A program made the translations under genes and the position numbers. From positions 62,001-126,000 of the forward strand of contig NZ_BKAG01000007.1 of the NCBI RefSeq assembly GCF_007992435.1: a stretch of 64,000 bases of DNA, written 5' to 3'. This DNA comes from Prosthecobacter gellanilyticus. Lineage in GTDB: Bacteria > Verrucomicrobiota > Verrucomicrobiia > Verrucomicrobiales > Verrucomicrobiaceae. Numbering within the stretch: the stretch's first letter is position 1; each line of letters begins with the position of its first letter. This document shows, one piece after another, positions 47,303-56,696 of the stretch. Below the pieces are notes generated by a model, which was given only the letters and a program-made list of their open reading frames with translations, was not told where the DNA came from and made no database searches.

Positions 47303-48775
47303 TCAGTTCTTGCTGGGGCCTGCATCACCATCCCGGTTATACCCGCCGCCGAGAGCCTTGTAAGCTTTCACATAGGCGTTGAGCTGCTGCTGCTTGAGCT
47401 CGACCAGGTCGATCTTCGCCTCGAGCGCATCACGCTGGGTGATGAGCACTTCGGTGTAGTCCGCGCGGGCGGAGTTGAAGAGCTTGCCGGAAATGTCGAT
47501 GGAGTCAGACAGCGCCTGCACCTGCTGGGTCTTGAGGTTGTAGCCCTGGTTCAGGTTCCGCATTTCGGCCAGCTGGTTCACCACCTCGATGTAGGCCTTC
47601 AGCACGGTCTGCTGATAGCTGTAGATGGCGGACACCTGCTTGGCGCTGGCACCATTGTAAGCGGCCTGGATCTGGCTGCGGTTGATCAGCGGAGTCACCA
47701 GGTTGGCGGCGGCTCCATAGACCAGGGATTCAGGCGTGGTGAAGACAGAATCCAGGCTGAAGGAGCGCAGTCCGAGGGCTGCATTGATGCTCAGCGCGGG
47801 GTAGAAGCGCGCACCTGCGGCCTTCACATCCAGACCAGCAGCGGCCAGTTCCAGTTCCGCCTGAAGCACGTCCGGACGGTTCCTCAGCAGCTCGGCAGGC
47901 AGACCGGCGCGGATGCCGGTGAGCATGAGGTGCTCAAAGCCGCCGGAACTGCGCTTCACATGCTGCGGATAGCGGCCGACCAGGTAGTTGATCTTGTTCT
48001 CCGTGACGACGATCTTCTGCTTGATCTCATACTGGTGGCTTTTGTTTTTCAGCACCTCGGCCTCGAATCGCCTAACCGCAAGCTCGGTCACCTTGGCGGC
48101 GTCCTTCTGCAGCTTCACGGCGCTCAGAGCGCTCTCCTGGATCTCGATCGTGCGCCCGAGGATGGAGAGCTGGTTGTCCAGGGCCATCAGTTCGTAGTAG
48201 GACTGGGCGATCTCGGAGACGATGTTCGTCACCATGAAGTTCCGGCCTTCCTGTGTGGCCAGGTAGTGCTTGATGGCGGAGTCGCGCTCGTTGCGCAGCT
48301 TCCTCCAGATGTCCACCTCCCATTCGAACTCGGCCACGGCGCCGAAGTTCGGCAGCGGGTCGGGGAATTCCTTGCCCTTCTTGACTTCGAGACCTTCCTC
48401 CACGGCGCCATCACGGGTGAAGCGGCTGGACTTCTCCAGGCCCGCCTCCGTGCCGAGGGTGATGAAGGGGAAGATGGCGCCCTTGCGCGCCTTCACCTCG
48501 CTCTTCGTCACCGCGATCTCCTGCATCAGGATGTTCAATTCCTGGTTATTCTGCAGCGCGGTGCTGATGAGGTTGGTCAGGTTCGAATCCTTGAAGTAAT
48601 CACGCCATCCGATCTGTGCGGAGGAGCGCGCGGAGCCGCCTGCTCCGGGGAACTGCGCGGGCAGCGGCGGCTCGCTGGAGGGCAGCGGATCACGCTTGAG
48701 CCCTGAGCAGCCCTGCACCAGCAGGATCATGCTGGCCATGCCAAATATTTGAAAACTAGTCTTCACGTTCTTCAT
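47303..48775 (-). CDS. RND efflux outer-membrane lipoprotein (NodT/OprM family)
   Basis: From the ATG at 48775 this encodes 490 residues. A lipobox VQGC places the acylated Cys at residue 23. The rest is the duplicated OEP repeat of TolC-like channels: long helices such as NNQELNILMQEIAVTKSEV and the RPDVLQAELELAAAGLDVKAA segment, which is the NodT-type hallmark. It forms the outer-membrane duct of the tripartite pump. An alternative start at 48796 would overlap the permease stop by 4 bases, showing tight coupling. It is the last gene of the adaptor-permease-channel operon. Lgt, encoded at 10425-11372, would modify it. Confidence 0.94.
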   Translation of the reverse strand: MKNVKTSFQIFGMASMILLVQGCSGLKRDPLPSSEPPLPAQFPGAGGSARSSAQIGWRDYFKDSNLTNLISTALQNNQELNILMQEIAVTKSEVKARKGAIFPFITLGTEAGLEKSSRFTRDGAVEEGLEVKKGKEFPDPLPNFGAVAEFEWEVDIWRKLRNERDSAIKHYLATQEGRNFMVTNIVSEIAQSYYELMALDNQLSILGRTIEIQESALSAVKLQKDAAKVTELAVRRFEAEVLKNKSHQYEIKQKIVVTENKINYLVGRYPQHVKRSSGGFEHLMLTGIRAGLPAELLRNRPDVLQAELELAAAGLDVKAAGARFYPALSINAALGLRSFSLDSVFTTPESLVYGAAANLVTPLINRSQIQAAYNGASAKQVSAIYSYQQTVLKAYIEVVNQLAEMRNLNQGYNLKTQQVQALSDSIDISGKLFNSARADYTEVLITQRDALEAKIDLVELKQQQLNAYVKAYKALGGGYNRDGDAGPSKN

Positions 48776-48792
48776 GGTCGGGAGGGGGGCTA

Positions 48793-51700
48793 TCAATGAT
48801 ATTCGGGGATTTCACTCAGCGGTGTGTCGTGCTCATCTGGAAGGAGTTTTCCGCGATCAGAGAGCGTGGCGAAGATGTAGTAAAGGCCAGGAATGACAAG
48901 CAGACCCATCACCGTGCCGAGAAGCATGCCGCCAGCAGCAGAGGCACCGATGGTGCGGTTCGCGATGGCGCCTGCACCATGCGCACGCAGCAGCGGCACC
49001 ATGCCCGCGATGAAGGCAAAGGAGGTCATCAAGATCGGGCGGAGACGAACCTTCGCACCTTCCACGGCGGCCTCAAAGATGGAGAGACCTTCGTGGTGTC
49101 GCTGCGCGGCGAACTCCACAATCAAGATGGCGTTCTTGCCGAGAAGACCCACGAGCATGATCAGGCCGACCTGCGCATAGATGTCATTGTCCAGGCCCAT
49201 GGCTTTTAGCAGCGCGAAGGAACCCATGACGCCGACCGGCAGGGAAAGGATCACCGCCAGCGGCAGCATGAAGCTCTCATACTGGGCCACGAGCACGAGA
49301 TACACGAAGGCGAGCACGATGATGAAGATGTAGAGCGCTTCATTGCCACGGCCCACTTCGTCGAACGAGAGACCCGCCCAGCCGATGTCATAGCCGCGCG
49401 GCAGAGTCGTTGCCGCCACTTCCTGGATGGCTTTGATGGCGTCACCGCTGCTGTAGCCGAGGGCTGGCGCGCCCTGGATGGACGGGGCAGGGTAGGCATT
49501 GTAACGGGTGATTTCGTTCAGGCCCTGCTTCGGCACCAGCTTCATGAAGGCCGAGTAGGGAACCATTTCACCCTTTTCGTTAGCCACATACATGTCGTCG
49601 AGGTCCGAGGGCATCTTGCGATACTTTGGATCCGCCTGCACATACAGCTTGAAGAACTGGCCGAACTTGATGAAGCCCTGCTCATACGTGCTCCCGATCA
49701 TGATGCCGAGGTTGTCCATGGCCTTGCCGATGGAGACGCCCTTCTGCATGGCCACCTTGTTGTCGATCACGATCTCCTGCTGCGGGTAGTTGGCGCTGAA
49801 GAAGGTGAAGAGACCGCGCAGTTCCTTGCGCTTGTGCAGGGCTGCCATGAAGTCGTTGTTCACCACCTGCAGTTTGTCGTAGTCACCCGTGTTGGTCTTG
49901 TCCAGAAGACGCAGGGAGAAGCCGCCCGCCGCACCGTAGCCAGGCACCGCCGGGGGTTCGTAGAACTCAAACTGCGCACCGGAGATCTCTTTGCACCGGT
50001 GCTCCAGTTCCTCAATGACCTGCGGGGCGGTGAGTTTACGGTCGTCCCAGCTTTTCAGGTTGATCAAGCAGGTGCCGGCGTTGGAGCCACGGCCTTCCGT
50101 CAGCACTTCGTAACCTGCCAGAGTCGAGACGGATTCGACGCCTTCGATGCCCTTGGCGACTTTCTGCAGCTCCTCAGACTTCGCGTAGGTTCGCTCCAGG
50201 GTGGAACCCGGAGGTGTCTGAAGGATGGCGTAGATCATACCTTGGTCCTCTGCCGGAATGAAACCAGCAGGCAGCGCTTCATTCAGATAGTAGGTCGCTG
50301 CACCGGAGGCACCCAAAACAATGAGCGTCACGATCCACCGGTGAGCGATCCTCTTGAGCAGGGCCTCATACATGTCAGTGACCCTGTCAAAAATGCGGTT
50401 AAAGATATCCAGGAAGATCGCGATCGGTCCGCGCCATTTCTTCTTCTCGTGACTAGGCTTCTTCAAAAGCATGGCGCACAAGACGGGCGCGAGCGTGAGA
50501 GCCATGACCCCGGAGAGCACGATGGACACGGCCATGGTGATGGAGAACTCGCGGTAGAACACACCCACAGGACCTGGCATAAACGTGACCGGCACGAACA
50601 CCGCCGTCATCACCAGCGTGATGGCAATAATGACGCCTGCGATCTCATGCAGCACCATCTTGGTCGCCGCGTAGGGAGACATGTGCTCCTTGCCATGCAT
50701 CTTAGCATGCACGGCCTCCACCACCACGATGGCGTTGTCCACCACGATACCGATGGCCAGCACCAGGGCGAAGAGGGTGATGAGGTTGATCGTCACCCCG
50801 AAGCATTGCATCAGGAAGAAGGCACCGATGAGTGACACGGGCACGGCCAGTGTCGGGATCAGCGTGGAGCGCCAGTCCCCGAGGAAGACGAACACCACGA
50901 GCGCCACGAGGACGAAGGCTTCTGCCAGCGTGTGCAGCACTTTCTCAATGGAAGCATCAAGGAAGTTCGAGACGTCATAGCTGATCTTGTAGTCCATGCC
51001 GGAGGGGAAGGACTTCTCTTTAAACTCAGCCAGCTTCGCCTTGATCTCCTTGATAACTTCATGCGCATTACTGCCGAAGCTCTGCTTGATCACAATAGCG
51101 GCGGAAGGGCTGCCATCGAGGTCGGAGTAAAGATCGTAGAACTCACTGCCGAGCTCCACGGTGGCCACATCCTTCAGGCGCAGTAGCTCGCCCTCTTCGG
51201 TGGCGCGCAGGATCACGTTTTCATACTGCTCCTGGGTATTGAAGCGGCCTGAGTAGGTCAGCACATACTCCAGGGCCTGGGAGGTCTTGCTGTCCGCACG
51301 GCCGAGACGGCCGGGGGATCCGATGACGCTCTGCTCGGCCAGCGCTTCCATGACCTTCTCCGTGGAGATTTTATAGGCACGCATGCGGTCCGGCTTCAGC
51401 CAGATGCGCATGGCATACTGGCGGGTGCCCAGGATCTTGGCGGAACCCACGCCGCGGATACGGCTCAGCTCGGGGATGAGGTTGATGTAACCGTAGTTGA
51501 ACAGAAACTGCATGTCCGCGTTCTTGTCCGTGCTGTACAGGTTCACATACATGAGCATGTTCGGCGTGAGGTTGTTCACCACCACACCTTCACGCTGCAC
51601 CAGGGGAGGAAGACGGCTCATCACCTGGTTCACGCGGTTCATCACGTTCACCGTCGCCTGGTTGGGGTCGGTGCCCATGTTGAAGATCACCTGGATGGTG

Positions 51701-51963
51701 GCCTCGCCCGCGCTGGTGGCATCGGACGTCATATACTTCATGTTAGGCACGCCATTGATGGAGCGCTCCAGCGGGATGAGGCAGGACTCCTCCAGCACCT
51801 TGGCGCTCGCGCCAGGGTAGTCGAGGGTGACCATGACCACCACCGGCGCCACATCCGGGAACTGGGAGATGGGCAGGGTGACGATGGAGAGGCCGCCCAG
51901 GAACAGGATGAGCAGCGAAATGACGATGGCCAGGGCTGGCCTGTGGAGGATCTTGGTGAACAT
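48793..51963 (-). CDS. RND efflux permease (HAE1/AcrB family)
   Basis: This 1056-residue inner-membrane proton antiporter has the normal twelve-helix pattern with two large periplasmic loops. It starts MFTKILHRPALAIVIS. The helix-4 proton relay reads VLAIGIVVDNAIVVVEAV, with Asp-Asn where AcrB has Asp407-Asp408. The helix-10 Lys is kept in GLLGKNAILIVEFA. PVSLIGAFF and the pore-region sequences fit the hydrophobe/amphiphile group and not heavy-metal CusA types. It would export amphiphilic compounds with the adaptor (upstream) and channel (downstream). The 17-base gap to the adaptor gene supports an operon. Confidence 0.95.
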   Translation of the reverse strand: MFTKILHRPALAIVISLLILFLGGLSIVTLPISQFPDVAPVVVMVTLDYPGASAKVLEESCLIPLERSINGVPNMKYMTSDATSAGEATIQVIFNMGTDPNQATVNVMNRVNQVMSRLPPLVQREGVVVNNLTPNMLMYVNLYSTDKNADMQFLFNYGYINLIPELSRIRGVGSAKILGTRQYAMRIWLKPDRMRAYKISTEKVMEALAEQSVIGSPGRLGRADSKTSQALEYVLTYSGRFNTQEQYENVILRATEEGELLRLKDVATVELGSEFYDLYSDLDGSPSAAIVIKQSFGSNAHEVIKEIKAKLAEFKEKSFPSGMDYKISYDVSNFLDASIEKVLHTLAEAFVLVALVVFVFLGDWRSTLIPTLAVPVSLIGAFFLMQCFGVTINLITLFALVLAIGIVVDNAIVVVEAVHAKMHGKEHMSPYAATKMVLHEIAGVIIAITLVMTAVFVPVTFMPGPVGVFYREFSITMAVSIVLSGVMALTLAPVLCAMLLKKPSHEKKKWRGPIAIFLDIFNRIFDRVTDMYEALLKRIAHRWIVTLIVLGASGAATYYLNEALPAGFIPAEDQGMIYAILQTPPGSTLERTYAKSEELQKVAKGIEGVESVSTLAGYEVLTEGRGSNAGTCLINLKSWDDRKLTAPQVIEELEHRCKEISGAQFEFYEPPAVPGYGAAGGFSLRLLDKTNTGDYDKLQVVNNDFMAALHKRKELRGLFTFFSANYPQQEIVIDNKVAMQKGVSIGKAMDNLGIMIGSTYEQGFIKFGQFFKLYVQADPKYRKMPSDLDDMYVANEKGEMVPYSAFMKLVPKQGLNEITRYNAYPAPSIQGAPALGYSSGDAIKAIQEVAATTLPRGYDIGWAGLSFDEVGRGNEALYIFIIVLAFVYLVLVAQYESFMLPLAVILSLPVGVMGSFALLKAMGLDNDIYAQVGLIMLVGLLGKNAILIVEFAAQRHHEGLSIFEAAVEGAKVRLRPILMTSFAFIAGMVPLLRAHGAGAIANRTIGASAAGGMLLGTVMGLLVIPGLYYIFATLSDRGKLLPDEHDTPLSEIPEYH

Positions 51964-51980
51964 GGTCGGATTCTCCGGAG

Positions 51981-53147
51981 TTATTCAGCGCGCAGTTTGA
52001 GGTTCTTGAAAGCCTCCGCGGGCTCCTGGAACTCATACTCGGCCTTCGTGCCGCTCTTCGCCTGGCGCAGTCCTTCGAGCACGATCTTGTCATTCTCGTT
52101 CACGCCTTCGCTGATGATGAAGAGATCCTCGATCTCCTCGCTGATGTGCACACGCTGCTGCGTCAGCACATCATCTTTTCCGACAACGAACACATAGTGA
52201 TGGTCCAGCACCTCAAACGTGGCTTTCTGCGGGATCAGGATCGCTCCCTTCACCTGCTTTTTCATCAGGATGTTCCCCGTTCCACCATGACGGAGCAGGC
52301 GGTCTGGATTCGGGAAGTCTGCACGGAAGGGGATGGTGCCGGTCTCGTTGTTAAACTCAGCCTCGATGACATTGACGCGGCCCTTCTCTTTGAAGGCCTG
52401 ACCGTTTGCCATCACCAGAGTGACGGCCTTGCGGTCTTCCGGCTGTTCTTCAGATGCATAGTCCAGGTACTCAGCCTCCGGCACATTGAAGTAAACCCAC
52501 ATCTCGCTGTTGTCAGAGAGCTTGATCAGCAAGTCGCCTTCGTCCAGAAGGCTGCCCTGTCGCACTTCCAGGCGGTCCAGCAGGCCGGAGAAGGGTGCCT
52601 TGATGTCCGTGAAACCAAGATGCGTCTGCGCTAGGTTCACCTGTGCCAGAGTCTTCTCCAGCTTGGCCTTGGAGATGGCCAGCTCGGTTTCAGACACCAC
52701 CTTGCTGTCGGAGAGACGCTTCGTGTTTTCATACTCCACCCGCGCTGCCTGGGACTCAGCCTCTGCGCTTTTGAGTTCAGCCTGGTAAACCAGCGGCTGG
52801 ATCTTAAACATGGGGTCGCCCTCTTTGACCAGCTGGCCCTCTTTGACAAAGGTGGACTGCAGGTAGCCGCGCTCCAGGGCACGCACCTCGATGTTGCTGC
52901 GAGAGCGGATCTGGCACACGTAATCACGCGTGACCACGGTGTCCTTCTTCAGCGGACGGGTGACGATGAGCTTGGATTTATGCTCCTCATGCTCTTCATG
53001 GCCACCCTCCTCATGGTGCTCGCCTTCACCTTTGGCCTTGTCGGCGTGCTCTCCATGCGCTTCTTGCGCTTCGTCTTTCTGTTTGTTGCAGCTGCTCGGG
53101 ACAGAGTTTGCCAGCAGGCTGGCGAGCATGAGATACTTCCAAGTCAT
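51981..53147 (-). CDS. RND efflux periplasmic adaptor (membrane fusion protein) with His-rich N-terminus
   Basis: This 388-residue protein has a lipobox-like NSVPSSC with Cys20. Residues about 29-57 are extremely rich in His, Glu and Lys (GEGEHHEEGGHEEHEEHK), which is unusual for HAE1-type adaptors and typical of metal-binding tails. Then come the barrel-sandwich hybrid, a short alpha hairpin (about 120-165), a lipoyl-like half (IKAPFSGLLDRLEVRQGSLLDEGD) and the beta-barrel and membrane-proximal domains. It links the permease to the outer-membrane channel and is the first gene of the operon. No regulator is adjacent. Confidence 0.93.
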   Translation of the reverse strand: MTWKYLMLASLLANSVPSSCNKQKDEAQEAHGEHADKAKGEGEHHEEGGHEEHEEHKSKLIVTRPLKKDTVVTRDYVCQIRSRSNIEVRALERGYLQSTFVKEGQLVKEGDPMFKIQPLVYQAELKSAEAESQAARVEYENTKRLSDSKVVSETELAISKAKLEKTLAQVNLAQTHLGFTDIKAPFSGLLDRLEVRQGSLLDEGDLLIKLSDNSEMWVYFNVPEAEYLDYASEEQPEDRKAVTLVMANGQAFKEKGRVNVIEAEFNNETGTIPFRADFPNPDRLLRHGGTGNILMKKQVKGAILIPQKATFEVLDHHYVFVVGKDDVLTQQRVHISEEIEDLFIISEGVNENDKIVLEGLRQAKSGTKAEYEFQEPAEAFKNLKLRAE

Positions 53148-53459
53148 AGGGATAGAGAGGGGGAGTTACGCTGGGAACAAAGCCACAATCCCCCCGGAAA
53201 TCCTATACCCTCAGCAGGGGGTTTTTGACTCACCCCGGGCACCATCAAAAAAGCCTGATTTTTTCTGCTATTTCTGGCGTGATCGAAGCGCCTGCCTCCT
53301 GGGGAGGTAGAGCTCTTGGGGTGCGTTTATCTTTGAAAATCAACGAAATGTGCTATCTTTTTGGGCTTGGGAGGTCCTCTGGCCGCCTCTGGTGAACGGG
53401 CATCACCTGGAGGCGGTATCCCACCCCTTCCTCCCCCCTGGCAGCAGGGGGCATCCCCC
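53148..53459. promoter_or_regulatory. Gap upstream of the RND operon; probable promoter region
   Basis: This 312-bp gap separates the start of the RND operon from the end of the glycosylase gene. It should contain the operon promoter. I see an AAAAAA/TTTTTT weak hairpin at about 53249-53267 and a GC-rich hairpin CCCCCTGGCAGCAGGGGG near 53436-53453, which could end the glycosylase transcript. No convincing gene or operator is visible. Confidence 0.4.
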
Positions 53460-54077
53460 TTACTTGGAGGCATCCGCCGCCCGCCACAAATACCACGCTG
53501 CGAGGGTGCGATGAGGCTTCCATTTCTTGTCCGCGTGAGCCTGAAGCTTCTTGGGTTTCGGCATCTCGGCGAGCTTCTTGGTTACCCGCCAGCCATTGCG
53601 CACGCCGTAGTCATCGGAGGGAAACACATCGCCACGACCCAGCGTGAAAATGAGCAGCATCTGCACCGTCCAGCGACCCACGCCGCGGACCTCCACCAGT
53701 CGCTCGATCAACTCCTCATCACTCAGCTTCATGGCTGCTGCCCGTGTGGGAATATGACCCGAGGCGGCCTTCGCGGCGATGTCGCGGATGGACGTGAGTT
53801 TGCTCAAAGAGAAGCCGCAACTGCGAAGTGCCGCTTCATCAAGCTCCAGCACCTGCGCCGGAGTCGGAAAGCGTGTGCCGGGAAACAGCGCCTTGAAGCG
53901 CTTCAAAATGGCTTCCGCAGCATTTGCATGAAGCTGCTGATGCGCCACGGCACTGACCAGTGCTTCATAAGGAGAGCGCTTGGCTTCGGCTTTGAGATCA
54001 CAGGGACCATGAGCGAGGATCAGTCGCTTCATGATGGCGCAGCGCTTGGACAGATGGGCTTCAGCTTCGGAGTGCAT
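53460..54077 (-). CDS. DNA-3-methyladenine glycosylase (AlkA-like, HhH-GPD family)
   Basis: From the ATG at 54077 this encodes 205 residues. The helix-hairpin-helix reads LVEVRGVGRWTVQML and is followed by GRGDVFPSDDYGVRNG, which supplies the catalytic Asp of the HhH-GPD superfamily. SPYEALVSAVAHQQLH is the typical N-terminal helix of AlkA/Mag enzymes. It removes alkylated purines to start base excision repair. It has no iron-sulfur loop, so it is unlike EndoIII or MutY. It appears monocistronic. Confidence 0.92.
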   Translation of the reverse strand: MHSEAEAHLSKRCAIMKRLILAHGPCDLKAEAKRSPYEALVSAVAHQQLHANAAEAILKRFKALFPGTRFPTPAQVLELDEAALRSCGFSLSKLTSIRDIAAKAASGHIPTRAAAMKLSDEELIERLVEVRGVGRWTVQMLLIFTLGRGDVFPSDDYGVRNGWRVTKKLAEMPKPKKLQAHADKKWKPHRTLAAWYLWRAADASK

Positions 54078-54159
54078 CACCAGCACTGTAAAAGCATCCA
54101 GCGGATTGCCAGCATGATGTCAGGATGAACACTATCAAACTTTCTCCACCCGCGCAGCA

Positions 54160-54465
54160 CTACGTCTGGAGGTCGGCTGGCGGCCTGTTACTCCATCTCC
54201 GCTGGTTCAATGTTCGGATGACAAAGACCATGCCAATCATGAAGACCAGCAGCAGACGGCAAACTTGCCGGACTCTTGGTGCTCGATAAATGGCGACCGG
54301 CAGCGTGATCAACCCTACGATGATCACTGGCAGGCCGAAAACCAAGATGCCGAAGAGGAAGCTATCGCTCGGCCCTTGCTTCACGATCTCATAAATACCA
54401 CCTGCGACCGCCGGGACCAGCAGAACAAGCATTGCACCAACTACGATAGACTCGATAAGCTTCAT
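54160..54465 (-). CDS. Small integral membrane protein, hypothetical
   Basis: This 101-residue protein has three hydrophobic segments (about 5-26, 38-60 and 70-86) and a basic, polar C-terminus. I recognise no family. It lies 33 bases downstream of the nitrate reductase gene on the same strand and might be the last gene of that operon, but there is no functional evidence for a link. Confidence 0.6.
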   Translation of the reverse strand: MKLIESIVVGAMLVLLVPAVAGGIYEIVKQGPSDSFLFGILVFGLPVIIVGLITLPVAIYRAPRVRQVCRLLLVFMIGMVFVIRTLNQRRWSNRPPADLQT

Positions 54466-54498
54466 GCTGCGAATCCTATCTGGGCACGTCTTCCGTCA

Positions 54499-56694
54499 TC
54501 AAGCCTTCTCCACCCGCACCGCGCTGTGCTTGTAGCTCGGCTGCCGGCTATACGGGTCAAAGGAGGCGTAAGTGAGCTGGTTCACGCGATTGTCATGCAT
54601 CGGCAGGAAGACCTCTCCAGGATTCACGCAGGTGGTTAGGCGCGCTTTGGCGGTCAGTTCAGCACGAGGTGAGATCACTCGCACGCTCATGCCATCGCTG
54701 ATCTTGAGGTGTCGTGCATCGTTCACATTGAGATCGAGCATGAGCTCTTCCGGGATCATCTTCGCGAGCACGGCTGATTTACCGGTGCGTGTTTCCGTAT
54801 GCCACTGCGCACTGGTGCCACGACCGGTGATCAGCACGAGCGGATACTCATCGCGAGCTTGGTCCGGGATCTCCGTCGGTGGATCGAAGATGAACTTGGC
54901 CTTCTTGTCCAATGTGTAGAACTTGCCATCGGCGAAGAGCCTGCGCTGCTTGGAGGTGGAGACATCAAACTTGGCGGCCTGCTCGCGATTCAGCGGCCAC
55001 TGCACGCCGCCGCTTTTGCGCAGCATCTCATGGCCGTTGATGCCGGTGATGTCACAGGGCTGGTTCTCGGTGCAGCGTTGCAGCACGCGAAAGACGGCCT
55101 CAGGGCTCGTCCAGCCACGGAAGAGATCATCACAACCCCAGTAGTGGGCGATGAGGCGGAAGATGTGGAAGTCTGCGAGTGCCTGACCTGGAGCACGGCG
55201 CACCTTCGGGCTGTAGCCGATGCGGCGCTCGCTATTGATGAAGCAGCCTTCCTTCTCACCCCAGCCCGCGGCAGGCAGCACAAGATGCGCGCGCTTCGCC
55301 GTTTCGGTGCTGCAATACATGTCCTGCACCACGATGAAGTCGAGCTTGTCCAGGATGCGATTGAAGCGGCTCTGATCGATCCACGAATGGCTCGGGTTCG
55401 TGGCCACAAACCAGATGGCCTTGACCTTGCCACTGTCTGCCGCGTCCAAGATTTGATCATAAGCCAGGCTCGGCTGATCGGGGATGCGATGCACCGGGAT
55501 GCCTGTGGCAGCGGCGACCTTCTCACGATGCGCGAGATTGCGGAAGTCATGACCACCCAGCAGGCTGGTGGTGTTTGAGAACAAGCGCGATCCCATCGCA
55601 TTGCACTGACCCGTGATGGAGTTCGCACCCGTGCCGGGCTTGCCGATGTTCCCCGTCATCAGCGCGAGATTGATGATGGCCTGCGCGGTGCGTGTGGCCT
55701 GATGACCTTGGTTCACACCCATGGTCCACCAGAAGGAGACACGCGGTGTGCCTTTGATGATGGTTTGCGCGAACTTGTTCAACTGCTCCACGCTGATGCC
55801 GGTCTCGGCAGACACACGATCAGGCGTGTAGTCAGCGACGAACTTCGCGAACTCCTCAAAGTTGTTCGTGTGCTCGTTGATGAAGTTTTGGTTAACGCCA
55901 CCTTCACGAATGATGAGGTGGGCAATGCCGTAGAGCAGCGTGAGATCACTCTTCGGTTTGATGGCATAGTGCTGCGTGGCCGCCATCGCGGTCTCCGTCT
56001 TGCGCGGATCCACCACGATGATCTCCGGATTGCGCTCATTGCTCAGCACCCGCTGCCACATGATGGGATGGGCAATGCAGGGGTTCGCGCCGATGAAGAC
56101 CAGCACGTCACTTTCCTCAAAGTCCGCATAGGTGAAGGGCGGCGCATCAAAGCCGAAGCTCTCTTTATAAGCAGTGACCGCAGTGGCCATGCACTGGCGC
56201 GTATTGCCATCGCCATGCAGCATGCCCATGCCGAACTTCGCGAGCGATCCGAGGAAGGCCATCTCCTCAAACATGATCTGGCCGGTGCTCAGAAACGCCG
56301 CAGCCTCGCGACCATGCGTGTCGAGGATGCCCTTCATCTTCTCGCAGAAGTATTTCAGCGCCACATCCCACTCCACAGGCTTGCCATGAAGCAGTGGCAT
56401 GGTAGCGCGATCTGGCGCATCCAGAACCGCCAGAGCTTCCCAGCCTTTGGGGCAGGCTGTGCCGAGGTTCACCGGATAGTCAGGATCCGGCGTGAGGTTG
56501 ATGGCCTCGCCATCTTTGAGATGCAGCTTTAAGCCACAGCCCGTGGAGCAGAAGCCGCAGATGGCTTTCGTTGTCGCATCTGGCAGCAGGCGTGATGGAA
56601 CCTGGCCGAGTCCGAACTTGGCGGGCTCTCGCACAAGGTCAGAGGTGAGCGGGCCGTCCCACTCGCGAAAGGTCATGGCTGGTGCGGTGATCAT
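54499..56694 (-). CDS. Assimilatory nitrate reductase catalytic subunit (molybdopterin oxidoreductase)
   Basis: This 731-residue protein has an N-terminal [4Fe-4S] site, Cys46, Cys49, Cys53 and Cys81 (CGFCSTGC, then ACPKGW). The probable Mo ligand is Cys168 in GNTRQCMA, as in Nas/Nap-type enzymes. Conserved cofactor segments include [29 protein letters not shown] and [15 protein letters not shown], with a C-terminal molydopterin dinucleotide-binding domain ([18 protein letters not shown]). No Tat signal is present, so it works in the cytoplasm. It reduces nitrate to nitrite. It follows the fused FeS/membrane-anchor gene by 2 bases, which suggests electrons arrive from quinol. Confidence 0.93.
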   Translation of the reverse strand: MITAPAMTFREWDGPLTSDLVREPAKFGLGQVPSRLLPDATTKAICGFCSTGCGLKLHLKDGEAINLTPDPDYPVNLGTACPKGWEALAVLDAPDRATMPLLHGKPVEWDVALKYFCEKMKGILDTHGREAAAFLSTGQIMFEEMAFLGSLAKFGMGMLHGDGNTRQCMATAVTAYKESFGFDAPPFTYADFEESDVLVFIGANPCIAHPIMWQRVLSNERNPEIIVVDPRKTETAMAATQHYAIKPKSDLTLLYGIAHLIIREGGVNQNFINEHTNNFEEFAKFVADYTPDRVSAETGISVEQLNKFAQTIIKGTPRVSFWWTMGVNQGHQATRTAQAIINLALMTGNIGKPGTGANSITGQCNAMGSRLFSNTTSLLGGHDFRNLAHREKVAAATGIPVHRIPDQPSLAYDQILDAADSGKVKAIWFVATNPSHSWIDQSRFNRILDKLDFIVVQDMYCSTETAKRAHLVLPAAGWGEKEGCFINSERRIGYSPKVRRAPGQALADFHIFRLIAHYWGCDDLFRGWTSPEAVFRVLQRCTENQPCDITGINGHEMLRKSGGVQWPLNREQAAKFDVSTSKQRRLFADGKFYTLDKKAKFIFDPPTEIPDQARDEYPLVLITGRGTSAQWHTETRTGKSAVLAKMIPEELMLDLNVNDARHLKISDGMSVRVISPRAELTAKARLTTCVNPGEVFLPMHDNRVNQLTYASFDPYSRQPSYKHSAVRVEKA

Positions 56695-56696
56695 GA

